A DNA stretch of 64,000 nucleotides, taken from NCBI RefSeq assembly GCF_016735585.2, contig NZ_JAERSE020000005.1, positions 310,001-374,000 on the forward strand, read 5' to 3'. The position numbers and the translations under genes were made by a program. Every line of letters starts with the position of its first letter. Position 1 is the stretch's first letter. Shown piece by piece: positions 35,296 through 44,233 of the stretch. The stretch comes from Chryseobacterium tagetis. Its GTDB lineage: Bacteria > Bacteroidota > Bacteroidia > Flavobacteriales > Weeksellaceae. The notes under the pieces are model-generated. The model was given only the letters and a program-made list of their open reading frames with translations, was not told the origin of the DNA and ran no database searches.

Positions 35296-36597
35296 ATGCG
35301 AACAAAATCTGTAGGTAAAAAGAAAATTAATGTAGTCACATTGGGATGTTCCAAAAATGTGTACGATTCGGAAGTTTTAATGAGCCAGCTGAAAGCCAAT
35401 GGTAAAGAAGTGGTGCATGAAGACAGAGGAGATATTGTGGTGATCAATACCTGTGGATTTATCGATAATGCCAAGGAAGAATCTATCAATACCATTTTAG
35501 ACTATGTAGATGCTAAAAATAGAGGAGAGGTGGAGAAGGTTTTTGTGACTGGATGTCTTTCTGAAAGATACAAACCGGATTTGATTAAAGAAATTCCTGA
35601 TGTAGACCAATATTTTGGAACCAGAGATCTTCCGATACTTTTAAAACATTTAGGAGCAGACTATAAGCATGAATTAGTAGGAGAAAGATTAACGACGACT
35701 CCAAAACATTACGCTTATCTTAAAATATCTGAAGGTTGTGACAGACCATGTTCGTTTTGTGCAATTCCATTGATGAGAGGAGGACATGTTTCTACTCCGA
35801 TTGAAAAATTAGTCAATGAAGCGGCTAAACTTGCTAAAAAAGGAACAAAAGAATTAATACTTATTGCTCAGGATCTCACTTACTACGGATTAGATATCTA
35901 TAAGAAAAGAGCTTTAGGGGATCTTTTGAAAGAGTTGGTAAAAGTAGAAGGAATTGAATGGATCCGATTGCATTATGCATTCCCGAGCGGTTTTCCTGAA
36001 GATGTATTGGATATTATCCGAGAAGAGCCAAAAGTTTGCAACTATATAGATATTCCATTACAGCATATCAATTCGGATCTTCTTAAATCAATGAAAAGAG
36101 GAACGACTCATGAAAAAACAGACGCTTTATTGGCGAAGTTTAGAGAGAAAGTTCCGGATATGGCGATCAGAACTACCCTTATTGTAGGATATCCCGGAGA
36201 AACTGAAGAAAGATTTCAGGAGCTTAAAGACTGGGTAAGAGAGCAGAAATTTGACAGACTAGGTTGTTTCACTTATTCTCATGAAGAAAATACGACAGCT
36301 TACGTTTTGGAAGATGATATCCCACAGGAAGTGAAAGAAGCAAGAGTAGAAGAGATTATGGAGCTTCAGTCTCAGATTTCTTGGGAAAAGAATCAGGAGA
36401 AGATTGGAAAAACTTTTAAATGTGTCTTTGACAGAAAAGAAGGGAACTATTTTATCGGAAGAACAGAATACGATTCTCCAGATGTAGATAACACGGTTTT
36501 GGTATCGGCAGAAGATACTTATATCTCTATCGGGGAATTTGCCGATGTGAAAATTACGTCAGCCGAAGAATTTGATCTGTACGGAGAACTTGTATAA
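35296..36597 (+). CDS. rimO: Ribosomal protein S12 methylthiotransferase
   Basis: From ATG 35296 the protein has 433 residues, normal for the family. It has the N-terminal MTTase domain (NVVTLGCSKNVYDSEVLMSQ). A radical SAM core follows, with the cluster cysteines C148, C152 and C155 in EGCDRPCSFCAIP, and then a C-terminal TRAM domain (about 368-433). It adds a methylthio group to the conserved aspartate of ribosomal protein S12, using two iron-sulfur clusters. GCSKN and the SFCAIP ending favour RimO over MiaB. It has its own promoter and terminator. Confidence 0.95.
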   Translation: MRTKSVGKKKINVVTLGCSKNVYDSEVLMSQLKANGKEVVHEDRGDIVVINTCGFIDNAKEESINTILDYVDAKNRGEVEKVFVTGCLSERYKPDLIKEIPDVDQYFGTRDLPILLKHLGADYKHELVGERLTTTPKHYAYLKISEGCDRPCSFCAIPLMRGGHVSTPIEKLVNEAAKLAKKGTKELILIAQDLTYYGLDIYKKRALGDLLKELVKVEGIEWIRLHYAFPSGFPEDVLDIIREEPKVCNYIDIPLQHINSDLLKSMKRGTTHEKTDALLAKFREKVPDMAIRTTLIVGYPGETEERFQELKDWVREQKFDRLGCFTYSHEENTTAYVLEDDIPQEVKEARVEEIMELQSQISWEKNQEKIGKTFKCVFDRKEGNYFIGRTEYDSPDVDNTVLVSAEDTYISIGEFADVKITSAEEFDLYGELV

Positions 36598-36616
36598 AAA
36601 CATTTAGATATAAATA

Positions 36617-36644
36617 AGCCAATGATTATTTCATTGGTTTTTTT
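36617..36644 (+). terminator. Intrinsic terminator after rimO
   Basis: A 7-bp stem (36619-36625 with 36631-36637), extended by A-T pairs, followed by a T run. Confidence 0.8.
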
Positions 36645-36695
36645 ATTAAATATATAAAGTGGTTCAATGTTGTAAGTTATTGATTAATAAATGGT

Positions 36696-36860
36696 TTTTA
36701 ACGTTGTGGTATATGAATTATGCTGTAGTTAGTTAATTAAATTAACTTTTTAACGTTTTTTTTAACGTTTTTTAACACTATAGTCTAAAGTGCCTATTAA
36801 TAGGAGGTTATAGATTTAATTAATATTTCATTAACCTAATGTTAACGTTTTTTAACATTT
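36696..36860 (+). repeat. Cluster of TTTTTAACGTT-like repeats before the RlpA-like gene
   Basis: The motif TTTTTAACGTT or its close form TTAACGTTTTTTAAC occurs about four times, near 36697, 36750, 36764 and 36841. The spacing is unequal. Their position upstream of one promoter suggests binding sites for a regulator or a local AT-rich structure; no known regulator is assigned. Confidence 0.5.
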
Positions 36861-36887
36861 TAAATAGGTCTATATAAATAATCCTGT

Positions 36888-36895
36888 TACTTTTG
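36888..36895 (+). promoter_or_regulatory. Bacteroidota -7 promoter box before the RlpA-like gene
   Basis: TACTTTTG matches TAnnTTTG and lies 29 bases before the ATG at 36925. Confidence 0.65.
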
Positions 36896-36924
36896 CTCCG
36901 TCATAAACCCCTAAAATATTCAAA

Positions 36925-37296
36925 ATGATGAAAAGATTCATTCTCGTAATCATAATGATGATTTCAACCTTTGGTATTTTCTCTTTTACGAGTAATGCCA
37001 CAGATGCGAAAAAAACAAGTTATGCATCGTACTACCACGATAAATTTAATGGTAGAAAAACAGCTAGCGGTGAAGTATTTGATAATGCTAAATTCACAGC
37101 AGCAAACAGAACGCTTCCATTTGGCACGAATATTAAAGTGACCAATTTGGATAATGGAAAGTCAGTTATAGTGAAAGTTAACGATAGAGGACCTTACCAT
37201 TCATCAAGAGCTCTAGATATGTCTAAAGCCGCGTTCGATGAGATCGGAAATATCAATCATGGTACTATTCCGGTCGAATATGAAATTGTCGATTAA
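36925..37296 (+). CDS. RlpA-like double-psi beta-barrel secreted protein
   Basis: The 123-residue protein has a signal peptide (about 1-26, MMKRFILVIIMMISTFGIFSF). A single double-psi barrel domain follows with SYASYYHDKFNGRKTASGE, RTLPFGTNIKVTN and VNDRGPYHSSRALDMSKAAF. These are the hallmark blocks of the septal ring lytic transglycosylase RlpA. It lacks the SPOR domain that takes E. coli RlpA to the septum, so it is the short form. The role is probably trimming of peptidoglycan glycan strands. The conserved aspartate in VNDRGP is present. Two start codons in a row (36925, 36928) are possible. Confidence 0.87.
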   Translation: MMKRFILVIIMMISTFGIFSFTSNATDAKKTSYASYYHDKFNGRKTASGEVFDNAKFTAANRTLPFGTNIKVTNLDNGKSVIVKVNDRGPYHSSRALDMSKAAFDEIGNINHGTIPVEYEIVD

Positions 37297-37314
37297 ACTT
37301 ATGATTTTAAATGT

Positions 37315-37344
37315 AAAGCCAACTGAATACAGTTGGCTTTTTTA
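37315..37344 (+). terminator. Intrinsic terminator after the RlpA-like gene
   Basis: A perfect 11-bp stem (37315-37325 with 37330-37340), loop AATA and a T tail. It lies between convergent genes. Confidence 0.9.
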
Positions 37345-37387
37345 TTTTGGGTAATGTGGAAGAGAATTAAAAGTAATGTAAAGTAGA

Positions 37388-38152
37388 TTAAATACTAAGC
37401 TCAACCAAAGCAGGACAGTGATCAGAATGTACCGCTTCTTTCAAAATAACCGCCCTTGTAAGTTTATCTTTTAAAGAATGACTTGTAAAATTATAATCAA
37501 GTCTCCAGCCTTTGTTTTTAGCTCTCGAATTTTGCCTGTAGCTCCACCATGTATAATTGTCCGGATTCTGATTAAAAAATCTGAAACTGTCTATAAGCTC
37601 ACATTCGTTAATAAAATCGGTCATCCATTCCCTTTCCATAGGAAGAAAGCCGGAAACATTTTTTAAACGTACAGGATCGTGAATATCTATCGCTTCATGG
37701 CAAATATTGAAGTCACCGGAAATAATAAGATTAGGAATCGTTTGCTTTAATTCTTTAATATAATTTAGAAAATCGTGGCAAAACTGCATTTTGAATTCCA
37801 GTCTCTCTATATTGGATGCAGAAGGCACGTAGACAGAAATAGCAGAATAACCTTCAAAATCAGCTCTTATGATTCTTCCTTCGTTGTCATAGCTTTCAAT
37901 ACCGCAACCATATTCTACATGAATAGGCTTTGTTTTTGAAGCAATTCCAACGCCGCTGTATCCTTTTCTTACTGCTGAATGCCAATAACTGTGATATCCC
38001 AGTTTTTCAAGACTTTCGATATCTATCTGGTCGTTACCCGCTTTACTTTCCTGAATGCAGATAATGTCAGGATCAGCCGTTTTCAGCCATCCTAAAAAAT
38101 CTTTGGTAAAAGCTGCGCGTATTCCGTTTACGTTGTAAGTAATTAATTTCAT
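37388..38152 (-). CDS. xth: Exodeoxyribonuclease III
   Basis: The 254-residue enzyme of the EEP (endonuclease/exonuclease/phosphatase) fold is of normal length. It opens MKLITYNVNGIRAAFTKDF and has the metal glutamate in IICIQESKA, the YSGVGIASK block and the catalytic ISGDFNICHEAIDIHDP. It ends near AVHSDHCPALVEL with the active-site Asp-His. It cuts DNA at abasic sites and removes 3' blocks during base excision repair. It is convergent with the RlpA-like gene and follows the small lipoprotein gene, with a terminator between. Confidence 0.93.
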   Translation of the reverse strand: MKLITYNVNGIRAAFTKDFLGWLKTADPDIICIQESKAGNDQIDIESLEKLGYHSYWHSAVRKGYSGVGIASKTKPIHVEYGCGIESYDNEGRIIRADFEGYSAISVYVPSASNIERLEFKMQFCHDFLNYIKELKQTIPNLIISGDFNICHEAIDIHDPVRLKNVSGFLPMEREWMTDFINECELIDSFRFFNQNPDNYTWWSYRQNSRAKNKGWRLDYNFTSHSLKDKLTRAVILKEAVHSDHCPALVELSI

Positions 38153-38177
38153 TTTTGAAATATATCAAAAGCCTATT

Positions 38178-38211
38178 AAAAAAACAAATGCCGACTCAAA
38201 AGCCGGCATTT
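38178..38211 (-). terminator. Intrinsic terminator after the small lipoprotein gene
   Basis: An 8-bp stem (38186-38193 with 38204-38211), read on the minus strand with a T run after it (38178-38184). It ends the lipoprotein transcript before the exonuclease gene. Confidence 0.82.
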
Positions 38212-38215
38212 AATT

Positions 38216-38638
38216 TTATTTAATTCCTTTGAAAACGACCTTTCCGTCTTTCGAAAGATTGTTTTCGAGGCCTTTACCTCTTAGCTCCCAATGATCATTT
38301 TTATAAAAAATTCCCGAAGCGGCAGGTTGACCTTTCAATTCAATCGTTTCTCCTTCATAAACAATGGTTGCAGTATTTTTACCATTATCAAAAGTCATAT
38401 CAATGCTTTTTCCGTCTGCAGCAGTAGATTTAGCCTTTATAATAGGATTATTCTTTACAGCTGCAGAATCTGTTGGCGTAGCAGCAGACAGATCTGAAGT
38501 ACTTTTTTGTATCGAATCTGCCGTAATTACAGTTTTTGTAGAATCCGAAATAACTTCCGAGCTCTTATTGCCTTCCTTTTTACATGAAATAAGCGATAAA
38601 GCAGCCAATGCCGGTAAAATTAAAAGTGATTTTTTCAT
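38216..38638 (-). CDS. Small lipoprotein, possibly MliC-like
   Basis: The 140-residue protein has a lipoprotein signal with the lipobox LSLISC (Cys19). A Ser/Thr/Lys-rich linker follows (about 20-70). The C-terminal domain of about 65 residues has DMTFDNGKNTATIVYEGETI followed by ASGIFYKNDHWELRGKG. That pattern, with Ser-Gly and Gly-Lys-Gly blocks, recalls the MliC family of membrane-bound inhibitors of c-type lysozyme. The match is by eye and the usual cysteine pair is not seen in the domain. It should be anchored in the outer membrane. Function otherwise unknown. Confidence 0.7.
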   Translation of the reverse strand: MKKSLLILPALAALSLISCKKEGNKSSEVISDSTKTVITADSIQKSTSDLSAATPTDSAAVKNNPIIKAKSTAADGKSIDMTFDNGKNTATIVYEGETIELKGQPAASGIFYKNDHWELRGKGLENNLSKDGKVVFKGIK

Positions 38639-38676
38639 TTTTTATATTTTAATGGTTTTGTTTTGGTGATGCTAAA

Positions 38677-40221
38677 CTATTTAGGCTCTAAAATACTGAT
38701 CGGAATAATACATTCCTCCAAAGATATTCCTCCGTGCTGATAGGTCTCTTTATAATAATTGACAAAGTGATTGTAGTTTTTAGGATAAGCCAGGAAAATA
38801 TTGTTTTTGGCAAAAATATATTTTGAACTTAAATTTCCTTTAGGAAGAAATAGCTTTTCAGGATTTGAAACTGCCCAAACATCGCTGCTGTCATACGTTA
38901 AGCTTTTTCCTGTTTTATAACGGATATTGGTAGAAGTTTCTCTGTCACCTACAACACGGCTTGGTTTTTTTACATATACCGTTCCGTGGTCGGTAGTGAT
39001 CACCAGTTTGAAACCGTTTTCAGCGGCAACTTTAATTATTTTTATTAAAGATGAATTTTCAAACCAGTTTAAGGTAAGGGAACGGAACGTTTTATCATCT
39101 CTGATCAATTGATCTACAATATGATTGTCCGTTTTCGCGTGAGAAAGAATATCAATAAAGTTGTAAACGATCACTAAAAGATCATTATTCTTGTGCTGAT
39201 TGAAATCATCATAGATTTTTCTTTCAAAGTCAGCATTCAGCACTTTTAAATATTTCATTGATTTAGAAGCTAAACCAATTCTTTTCATTTGATCTTCTAA
39301 AAAATCACGCTCAAATTCGTTTTTATTACCTTCTTCATTATCATTAAACCATTTATCAGGAAAACGCTTTTCTATTTCAGAAGGCATTAAACCTGCAAAA
39401 AAAGAGTTTCTGGCATATTGTGTTGCTGTAGGAAGAATACTGTAATAATAATCTTCCGAAACTTTATTGTAATATTTTGTGAATAAAGGCTCAATTACTC
39501 TCCATTGGTCGTATCTAAGATTATCCACCATTAGCAAAAGAACTTTTTCTTTTTCTGCTTCAGGTTTTATTTTGTCTTTAAATAAGGTATGGCTCATCAT
39601 TGGTTTATCCGAGCCGCTCAACCAATCTTCATAATTGTTTTCTATAAATTTTGCAAACTGAATGTTGGCCTCTTCTTTTTGAGACTGAAGTAAATCGGCA
39701 AATTCGTTATCGGCAACTTTATCAAACTTAAGTTCCCAATTCACGATTTTTTTATAATATTCTGCCCAATCCTGATACGTTCTCAGATAAGAAAGTTCCA
39801 TAGAAAGGTTTCTGAATTCCTGCTGATATTGTAAAATGGTTTTCTGTTCAACCAAATTGTCCTCCTGAAGGTTCTTTTTAAGTGAAAGTAAGATCTGATT
39901 TGGATTGACAGGTTTTAATATATAATCTGCAATCTGAGAACCTATGGCTTCCTCCATAATGTGTTCCTCTTCACTTTTGGTTACCATCACGATTTTTAAA
40001 GAATTATCTTTTTCTTTAATCATAGGAATGGCTTCAAGTCCGGAGATTCCGGGCATATTTTCATCGATAAGGGTAAGCGCAAATTTTTCGGAATCCATTA
40101 GTTCCAACGCTTCATTTACATTATTAACAGGTGTTACCTGATACCCTTTTTTTTCTAAGAATACAATATGAGGTTTTAGTAAATCTATTTCATCATCTAT
40201 CCATAATATCTTTTCTGACAT
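38677..40221 (-). CDS. porX: PorX-type response regulator with PglZ (alkaline phosphatase superfamily) domain
   Basis: The 514-residue protein has an N-terminal receiver domain (1-120) with acidic residues Asp9 and Asp10, phospho-acceptor Asp53 in LIDENMPG and Lys in YILKPVNP. A helical linker follows, then a PglZ domain (about 210-510) with VLLLMVDNLRYDQW, SILPTATQYARNSFFAG and LVITTDHGTVYVKKPS. This is the PorX architecture, which controls type IX secretion in Bacteroidota together with the kinase PorY and a sigma factor. The metal-site residues of the phosphatase superfamily look intact. No PorY gene is adjacent. Confidence 0.93.
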   Translation of the reverse strand: MSEKILWIDDEIDLLKPHIVFLEKKGYQVTPVNNVNEALELMDSEKFALTLIDENMPGISGLEAIPMIKEKDNSLKIVMVTKSEEEHIMEEAIGSQIADYILKPVNPNQILLSLKKNLQEDNLVEQKTILQYQQEFRNLSMELSYLRTYQDWAEYYKKIVNWELKFDKVADNEFADLLQSQKEEANIQFAKFIENNYEDWLSGSDKPMMSHTLFKDKIKPEAEKEKVLLLMVDNLRYDQWRVIEPLFTKYYNKVSEDYYYSILPTATQYARNSFFAGLMPSEIEKRFPDKWFNDNEEGNKNEFERDFLEDQMKRIGLASKSMKYLKVLNADFERKIYDDFNQHKNNDLLVIVYNFIDILSHAKTDNHIVDQLIRDDKTFRSLTLNWFENSSLIKIIKVAAENGFKLVITTDHGTVYVKKPSRVVGDRETSTNIRYKTGKSLTYDSSDVWAVSNPEKLFLPKGNLSSKYIFAKNNIFLAYPKNYNHFVNYYKETYQHGGISLEECIIPISILEPK

Positions 40222-40483
40222 AATATTTATTTTTCACGGTTATAGTATCAAAATTTCGACCAAAACCCTTTTAAAAACAATAAAATAGAGCTTTTAATAG
40301 TTAAATTTTAGTTAAATGAAAATACTTTCTTTAAATTTTTCTCTCAAGAGAATAAGAGTTTAAAGATAGACATAAAAAACAGCTTTAAGAAGTATTCTGA
40401 AAACTTTAATTTTGAAGAAATTTTTCATCTGTTTTATGGATGATTTCCTGAAGGTAATTCACACAAAAATGTTTAAAAAACCT

Positions 40484-40491
40484 TATTTTTG
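40484..40491 (+). promoter_or_regulatory. Bacteroidota -7 promoter box before the HD-domain gene
   Basis: TATTTTTG matches TAnnTTTG and lies 21 bases before ATG 40513. It covers the alternative TTG at 40489, which is therefore not the start. The rest of the 291-base gap between porX and this gene shows nothing else. Confidence 0.65.
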
Positions 40492-40512
40492 CAATATAAC
40501 ACCTATTTTCTC

Positions 40513-41739
40513 ATGCAGAATAAGCTAAAAATTATCAACGATCCTGTTCACGGTTTTATCAAAATTCCACACGAAATATTATTTGACATTATTGAACATC
40601 CTTATTTTCAGCGATTGAGAAGAATAGGACAGACAGGATTATTAAATTTAATTTTTCCGGGAGCTACTCATACAAGATTTCACCACGCATTGGGAGCAAT
40701 GCATCTCATGTTTATGGCATTGGAAACGCTAAAGCAAAAAGGGGTGAAAATTTCTGAAGACGAAGAAAAAGGAGCAATGTTGGCAATTTTAATGCATGAT
40801 ATAGGTCATGGCCCGTTTTCTCATGCCTTAGAAAGTATGTTGATGGACGATTGGCATCACGAAAACCTTTCACTGCTTTTAATGAACAAACTGAATGAAG
40901 AATTTGACGGGAAATTGTCAGTCGCTATTGAAATGTTTCAGGGGAAATACCATAGAAAATTCTTTAACCAGCTTATTTCTTCACAATTAGATGTTGATCG
41001 GCTGGATTATCTGAACAGAGACAGTTTTTTCACGGGAGTTTCTGAGGGGAATATTAATACACAACGAATCATTTCCATGATGAATGTCTGCGAAGAAGGT
41101 GAACTGGTAATCGATGCCAAAGGAATTTACTCCATTGAAAACTTTCTGACGGCCAGAATGTTCATGTACTGGCAGGTTTATTATCATAAAACATCTGCAT
41201 TGGCAGAGTTTCTTTTGGTTAAAATTCTGGAAAGAGCAAAATATCTTGTTTCCCAAGGTGTTGATCTTCCCGCAACTGAAAATCTGAAATATTTTTTACA
41301 CAGAGGCAAAAATTCAGCTACAAATGAAGATGTGGAAAGATTTACACAACTTGACGATAATGATGTGATTCAGGCAATGAAGAATTGGCAATCCGCCGAT
41401 GATTTTATTTTATCATATTGGTGCAAATGCGTGATTCAGAGAAACCTGCCCAAGACAATTATTTCTTCCCATGCATTTGAACCCGAATTTATTGAAGAAA
41501 AAATAAAAAATACTAATGAATTTTTCGGAATCGATAATGGAAGTGAACTGGTAGATGAAATTAAGCGAAAACTTTTACCGTACGATACCCAAAAACAGCC
41601 GATATTTCTATTGCAGAAAAACGGAAAAAAAATAAGACTTGAAGAGTCGGAAGATCAGCTTTTGTCGGGATTAATTACAAATAAAACCACACGGTATATT
41701 CTGATGTTTCCAAGAGATATTTCCCGCATAATTTCTTAA
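40513..41739 (+). CDS. HD-domain phosphohydrolase (dGTPase/SAMHD1-like)
   Basis: From ATG 40513 the protein has 408 residues. The HD superfamily metal site is clear: HTRFHHALGAMHLM gives the first histidine, LMHDIGHGPFSH gives the His95-Asp96 pair, and SSQLDVDRLDYLNRDSFFTG gives the final aspartate. The start LKIINDPVHGFIKIPHEI is typical of the bacterial group related to SAMHD1 and dGTP triphosphohydrolases. The likely substrate is a dNTP, but many members have not been tested. It precedes the lpxD operon with its own promoter and stops 72 bases before ATG 41812. Confidence 0.88.
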   Translation: MQNKLKIINDPVHGFIKIPHEILFDIIEHPYFQRLRRIGQTGLLNLIFPGATHTRFHHALGAMHLMFMALETLKQKGVKISEDEEKGAMLAILMHDIGHGPFSHALESMLMDDWHHENLSLLLMNKLNEEFDGKLSVAIEMFQGKYHRKFFNQLISSQLDVDRLDYLNRDSFFTGVSEGNINTQRIISMMNVCEEGELVIDAKGIYSIENFLTARMFMYWQVYYHKTSALAEFLLVKILERAKYLVSQGVDLPATENLKYFLHRGKNSATNEDVERFTQLDDNDVIQAMKNWQSADDFILSYWCKCVIQRNLPKTIISSHAFEPEFIEEKIKNTNEFFGIDNGSELVDEIKRKLLPYDTQKQPIFLLQKNGKKIRLEESEDQLLSGLITNKTTRYILMFPRDISRIIS

Positions 41740-41797
41740 AGTATATTAAAATTTACGATCCGAAAATTAAAAAATGTTTGCGAATTACAGAATTTCT

Positions 41798-41805
41798 TAT
41801 CTTTG
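41798..41805 (+). promoter_or_regulatory. Bacteroidota -7 promoter box before lpxD
   Basis: TATCTTTG matches TAnnTTTG and lies seven bases before ATG 41812. The in-frame TTG at 41803 overlaps the box. The spacing is so short that the message may be nearly leaderless. Confidence 0.65.
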
Positions 41806-41811
41806 CAGAAT

Positions 41812-42843
41812 ATGGAATTTACAGCTTCGCAAATTGCAAGTTTTATTGACGGAAAAATAATAGGTGACGAGAATGCACTTATTACTGGAGTTTCACCTAT
41901 TGAAGGGGGAGAAACAGGGCATCTTTCTTTTATAGCACAAGATAGATTTTCCCATTATTTGGATACTACCAAATGCTCCGTTATCATCGTTTCTGAACAA
42001 CTTTTATCAAAAGATATATATAATCCTACCGTAATCGCCGTAAAGGACGCTTATCTTTCTTTTCAAGTTTTAATGAATCTGTATCAGGAAATGCAGGGCA
42101 GAAAAGAAGGAATTGAAGATGGTTCTTCTATTCATGATACTGCTGTGATTGGGGATAAAGTATATATCGGTGCTTTTACGTATGTATCTGAAAAGGCGAA
42201 GATAGGAGCAGGAACTCAGATCTATCCTCATGTTTACATAGGAAAAGGAGTAAAGATTGGCCAAAACTGTAAAATTGACAGTGGGGCAAGAATATATGAT
42301 TATTGTATTATTGGTGACAATTGTGTGATTCATTCCAATACAGTAATCGGAGGTGACGGATTTGGTTTTCAGCCCACTCCGGAAGGTTTCAAAAAAATTC
42401 CTCAATTAGGAAATGTCATTATTGAAAATGATGTTGAAATTGGTTCAAACTGCAGTATAGACAGAGCTACAATTGGTTCTACCATTATTGGAAAAGGAAC
42501 TAAAATCGATAATCTTATCCAAATTGCGCATAACGTAAAAATTGGTCAGAATAATGTAATTGCAGCACAGGCCGGAATTGCCGGATCTACAATTATAGGC
42601 GACTGGAACCAGATTGGAGGGCAAGTGGGAGTTGTTGGACATATTAAAATCGGAAATCAGGTGAAAATTCAGGCTCAGAGTGGGGTGAATTCAAGCGTGA
42701 ATGATAAAGAAACGTTGTACGGTTCTCCGGCAATCAGCTATAACGACTATTTAAGGAGTTATGTACATTTCAGGAATTTACCTGAAATTGTAAATAAAAT
42801 AAACAATCTTGAGAATACCTCAAAAGATAAAACTAATGAGTGA
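41812..42843 (+). CDS. lpxD: UDP-3-O-(3-hydroxyacyl)glucosamine N-acyltransferase
   Basis: From ATG 41812 the protein has 343 residues, standard for LpxD. The N-terminal uridine-binding domain (about 1-100) is followed by a left-handed beta-helix of hexapeptide repeats such as IGDKVYIGAFTYVSEKAKIG. It contains the catalytic histidine region LIQIAHNVKIGQNNVIAAQ. It adds the second acyl chain to the glucosamine in lipid A synthesis, in the cytoplasm. It overlaps lpxC/fabZ by eight bases. A second, shorter LpxD-like gene lies at 45690. Confidence 0.93.
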   Translation: MEFTASQIASFIDGKIIGDENALITGVSPIEGGETGHLSFIAQDRFSHYLDTTKCSVIIVSEQLLSKDIYNPTVIAVKDAYLSFQVLMNLYQEMQGRKEGIEDGSSIHDTAVIGDKVYIGAFTYVSEKAKIGAGTQIYPHVYIGKGVKIGQNCKIDSGARIYDYCIIGDNCVIHSNTVIGGDGFGFQPTPEGFKKIPQLGNVIIENDVEIGSNCSIDRATIGSTIIGKGTKIDNLIQIAHNVKIGQNNVIAAQAGIAGSTIIGDWNQIGGQVGVVGHIKIGNQVKIQAQSGVNSSVNDKETLYGSPAISYNDYLRSYVHFRNLPEIVNKINNLENTSKDKTNE

Positions 42844-44233
42844 TATGCAAAAAACACTTCAGCAAGAAGTGACACTTTCCGGAATCGGACTTCATACTGG
42901 TAAAGAAGTAAAATTGACCATCAAACCTGCAAAAGAAAATACAGGTTTTGTATTTGTAAGAACAGATTTGGAGGGACATCCTCAAGTCGAAGCTGATGTT
43001 AATTATGTAGTTGCAACTGAAAGAGGAACAACATTAGAAAAATTAGGAGTAAAGATCAATACTTGTGAGCATCTTTTAGCGGCTTTAGTAGGTTGTGATG
43101 TTGATAATGCCATGTTAGAGATGGATGCTTCAGAACCTCCGATTTTAGACGGATCTTCTAAGTTTTTTGTGGAAGCTATCGAAAGTGTTGGAGTTGTTGA
43201 GCAGAATACAGCACGAGAATATCTTGTGGTAAAAGAAGTTCTTACTTACAGTGATCCGGCTACCGGATCAGAAATTACAATCATTCCTTCGGATACTTAC
43301 GAAATTACTACGATGGTAGATTTTGGAACTAAAGTGTTAGGAACTCAGAATGCTACCCTTAAAAATATTTCAGAATTTAAAGAAGAAATTTCATCTGCAA
43401 GAACGTTCAGTTTCTTACACGAATTAGAAATGCTTTTAGATCACGGTTTGATCAAAGGTGGAGATATTTCTAATGCGATTGTATATGTGGATAAAGATCT
43501 TACCCCTGAAACTACAGAAAAATTAAAGAAAGCTTTTGGTAAAGACAATGTGTCTATCAGACCAAACGGAATTCTTGATAATCTGAACTTAAACTATCCA
43601 AACGAAGCGGCAAGACACAAATTACTGGATGTAATCGGTGATTTAGCGTTGGCAGGTGTGAAAATAAAAGGGAAAGTAATTGCTAACAAACCGGGACATT
43701 TCGTAAATACCCAATTTGCAAAAAAACTGAACCGTCAGTGGAAATTGCAGAAGAAGAAAAACGTTCCTGATTTTGATTTGACAAAAGAACCTGTTTTCGA
43801 TATCAACGGAATTATGAGATTAATGCCTCACAGACCACCGTTTTTATTGATTGATAAAATTCTTGAACTTTCAGACTCTCACGTTGTAGGTCTTAAAAAT
43901 GTAACAATGAATGAGCCTTTCTTCGTTGGACATTTCCCGAAAGAACCTGTAATGCCGGGAGTTCTTCAGGTAGAAGCCTTAGCACAGACAGGAGGAATTC
44001 TTGTTTTGGCAAGCGTTCCTGATCCTGAAAATTACTCTACTTACTTCATTAAAATTGATAAAGTAAAATTCAAAAGAAAAGTAATTCCTGGAGATACGCT
44101 TATATTCAAAATTGAATTAATTGAGCCTATCAGAAGAGGAATTGTACATATGCAAGGTTACGGTTACGTAGGAGATACGGTAGCGGTAGAAGCAGAACTA
44201 ATGGCCCAAGTTGCAAAAAATAAAGTTGATTAA
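42836..44233 (+). CDS. lpxC/fabZ: Bifunctional UDP-3-O-acyl-GlcNAc deacetylase / 3-hydroxyacyl-ACP dehydratase
   Basis: From ATG 42836 the protein has 465 residues and holds two enzymes. Residues about 1-310 are LpxC, the committed zinc deacetylase of lipid A synthesis, with TLSGIGLHTGKEV, NTCEHLLAAL (zinc histidine), EPPILDGSS and NEAARHKLLDVIGDLALAG. Residues about 320-465 are FabZ, the dehydratase of fatty acid elongation, with MPHRPPFLLIDKI and GHFPKEPVMPGVLQVEALAQ. This fusion is known from Bacteroidota. It links the lipid A and phospholipid branch points. TTG 42809 would give a longer frame but lies inside lpxD and is not needed. Confidence 0.95.
   Translation: MSDMQKTLQQEVTLSGIGLHTGKEVKLTIKPAKENTGFVFVRTDLEGHPQVEADVNYVVATERGTTLEKLGVKINTCEHLLAALVGCDVDNAMLEMDASEPPILDGSSKFFVEAIESVGVVEQNTAREYLVVKEVLTYSDPATGSEITIIPSDTYEITTMVDFGTKVLGTQNATLKNISEFKEEISSARTFSFLHELEMLLDHGLIKGGDISNAIVYVDKDLTPETTEKLKKAFGKDNVSIRPNGILDNLNLNYPNEAARHKLLDVIGDLALAGVKIKGKVIANKPGHFVNTQFAKKLNRQWKLQKKKNVPDFDLTKEPVFDINGIMRLMPHRPPFLLIDKILELSDSHVVGLKNVTMNEPFFVGHFPKEPVMPGVLQVEALAQTGGILVLASVPDPENYSTYFIKIDKVKFKRKVIPGDTLIFKIELIEPIRRGIVHMQGYGYVGDTVAVEAELMAQVAKNKVD

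Larger units (their letters stand above)
36598..36924 (+). other. 327-base gap with terminator, TTAACGTT repeats and promoter
   Basis: Contains the rimO terminator (36617-36644), a cluster of TTTTTAACGTT-like repeats (about 36696-36860) and the promoter box at 36888-36895. It has no reading frame of note. Confidence 0.6.

Noticed and set aside
36696..36860. CRISPR array or origin of replication from the repeated motifs
   Set aside because: The repeats are short, unequally spaced and without unique spacers; no dnaA or DnaA-box pattern is seen nearby.
42070..42405. Minus-strand open frame within lpxD
   Set aside because: The hexapeptide repeats of the true gene create open frames on the other strand; the protein has no features of its own.
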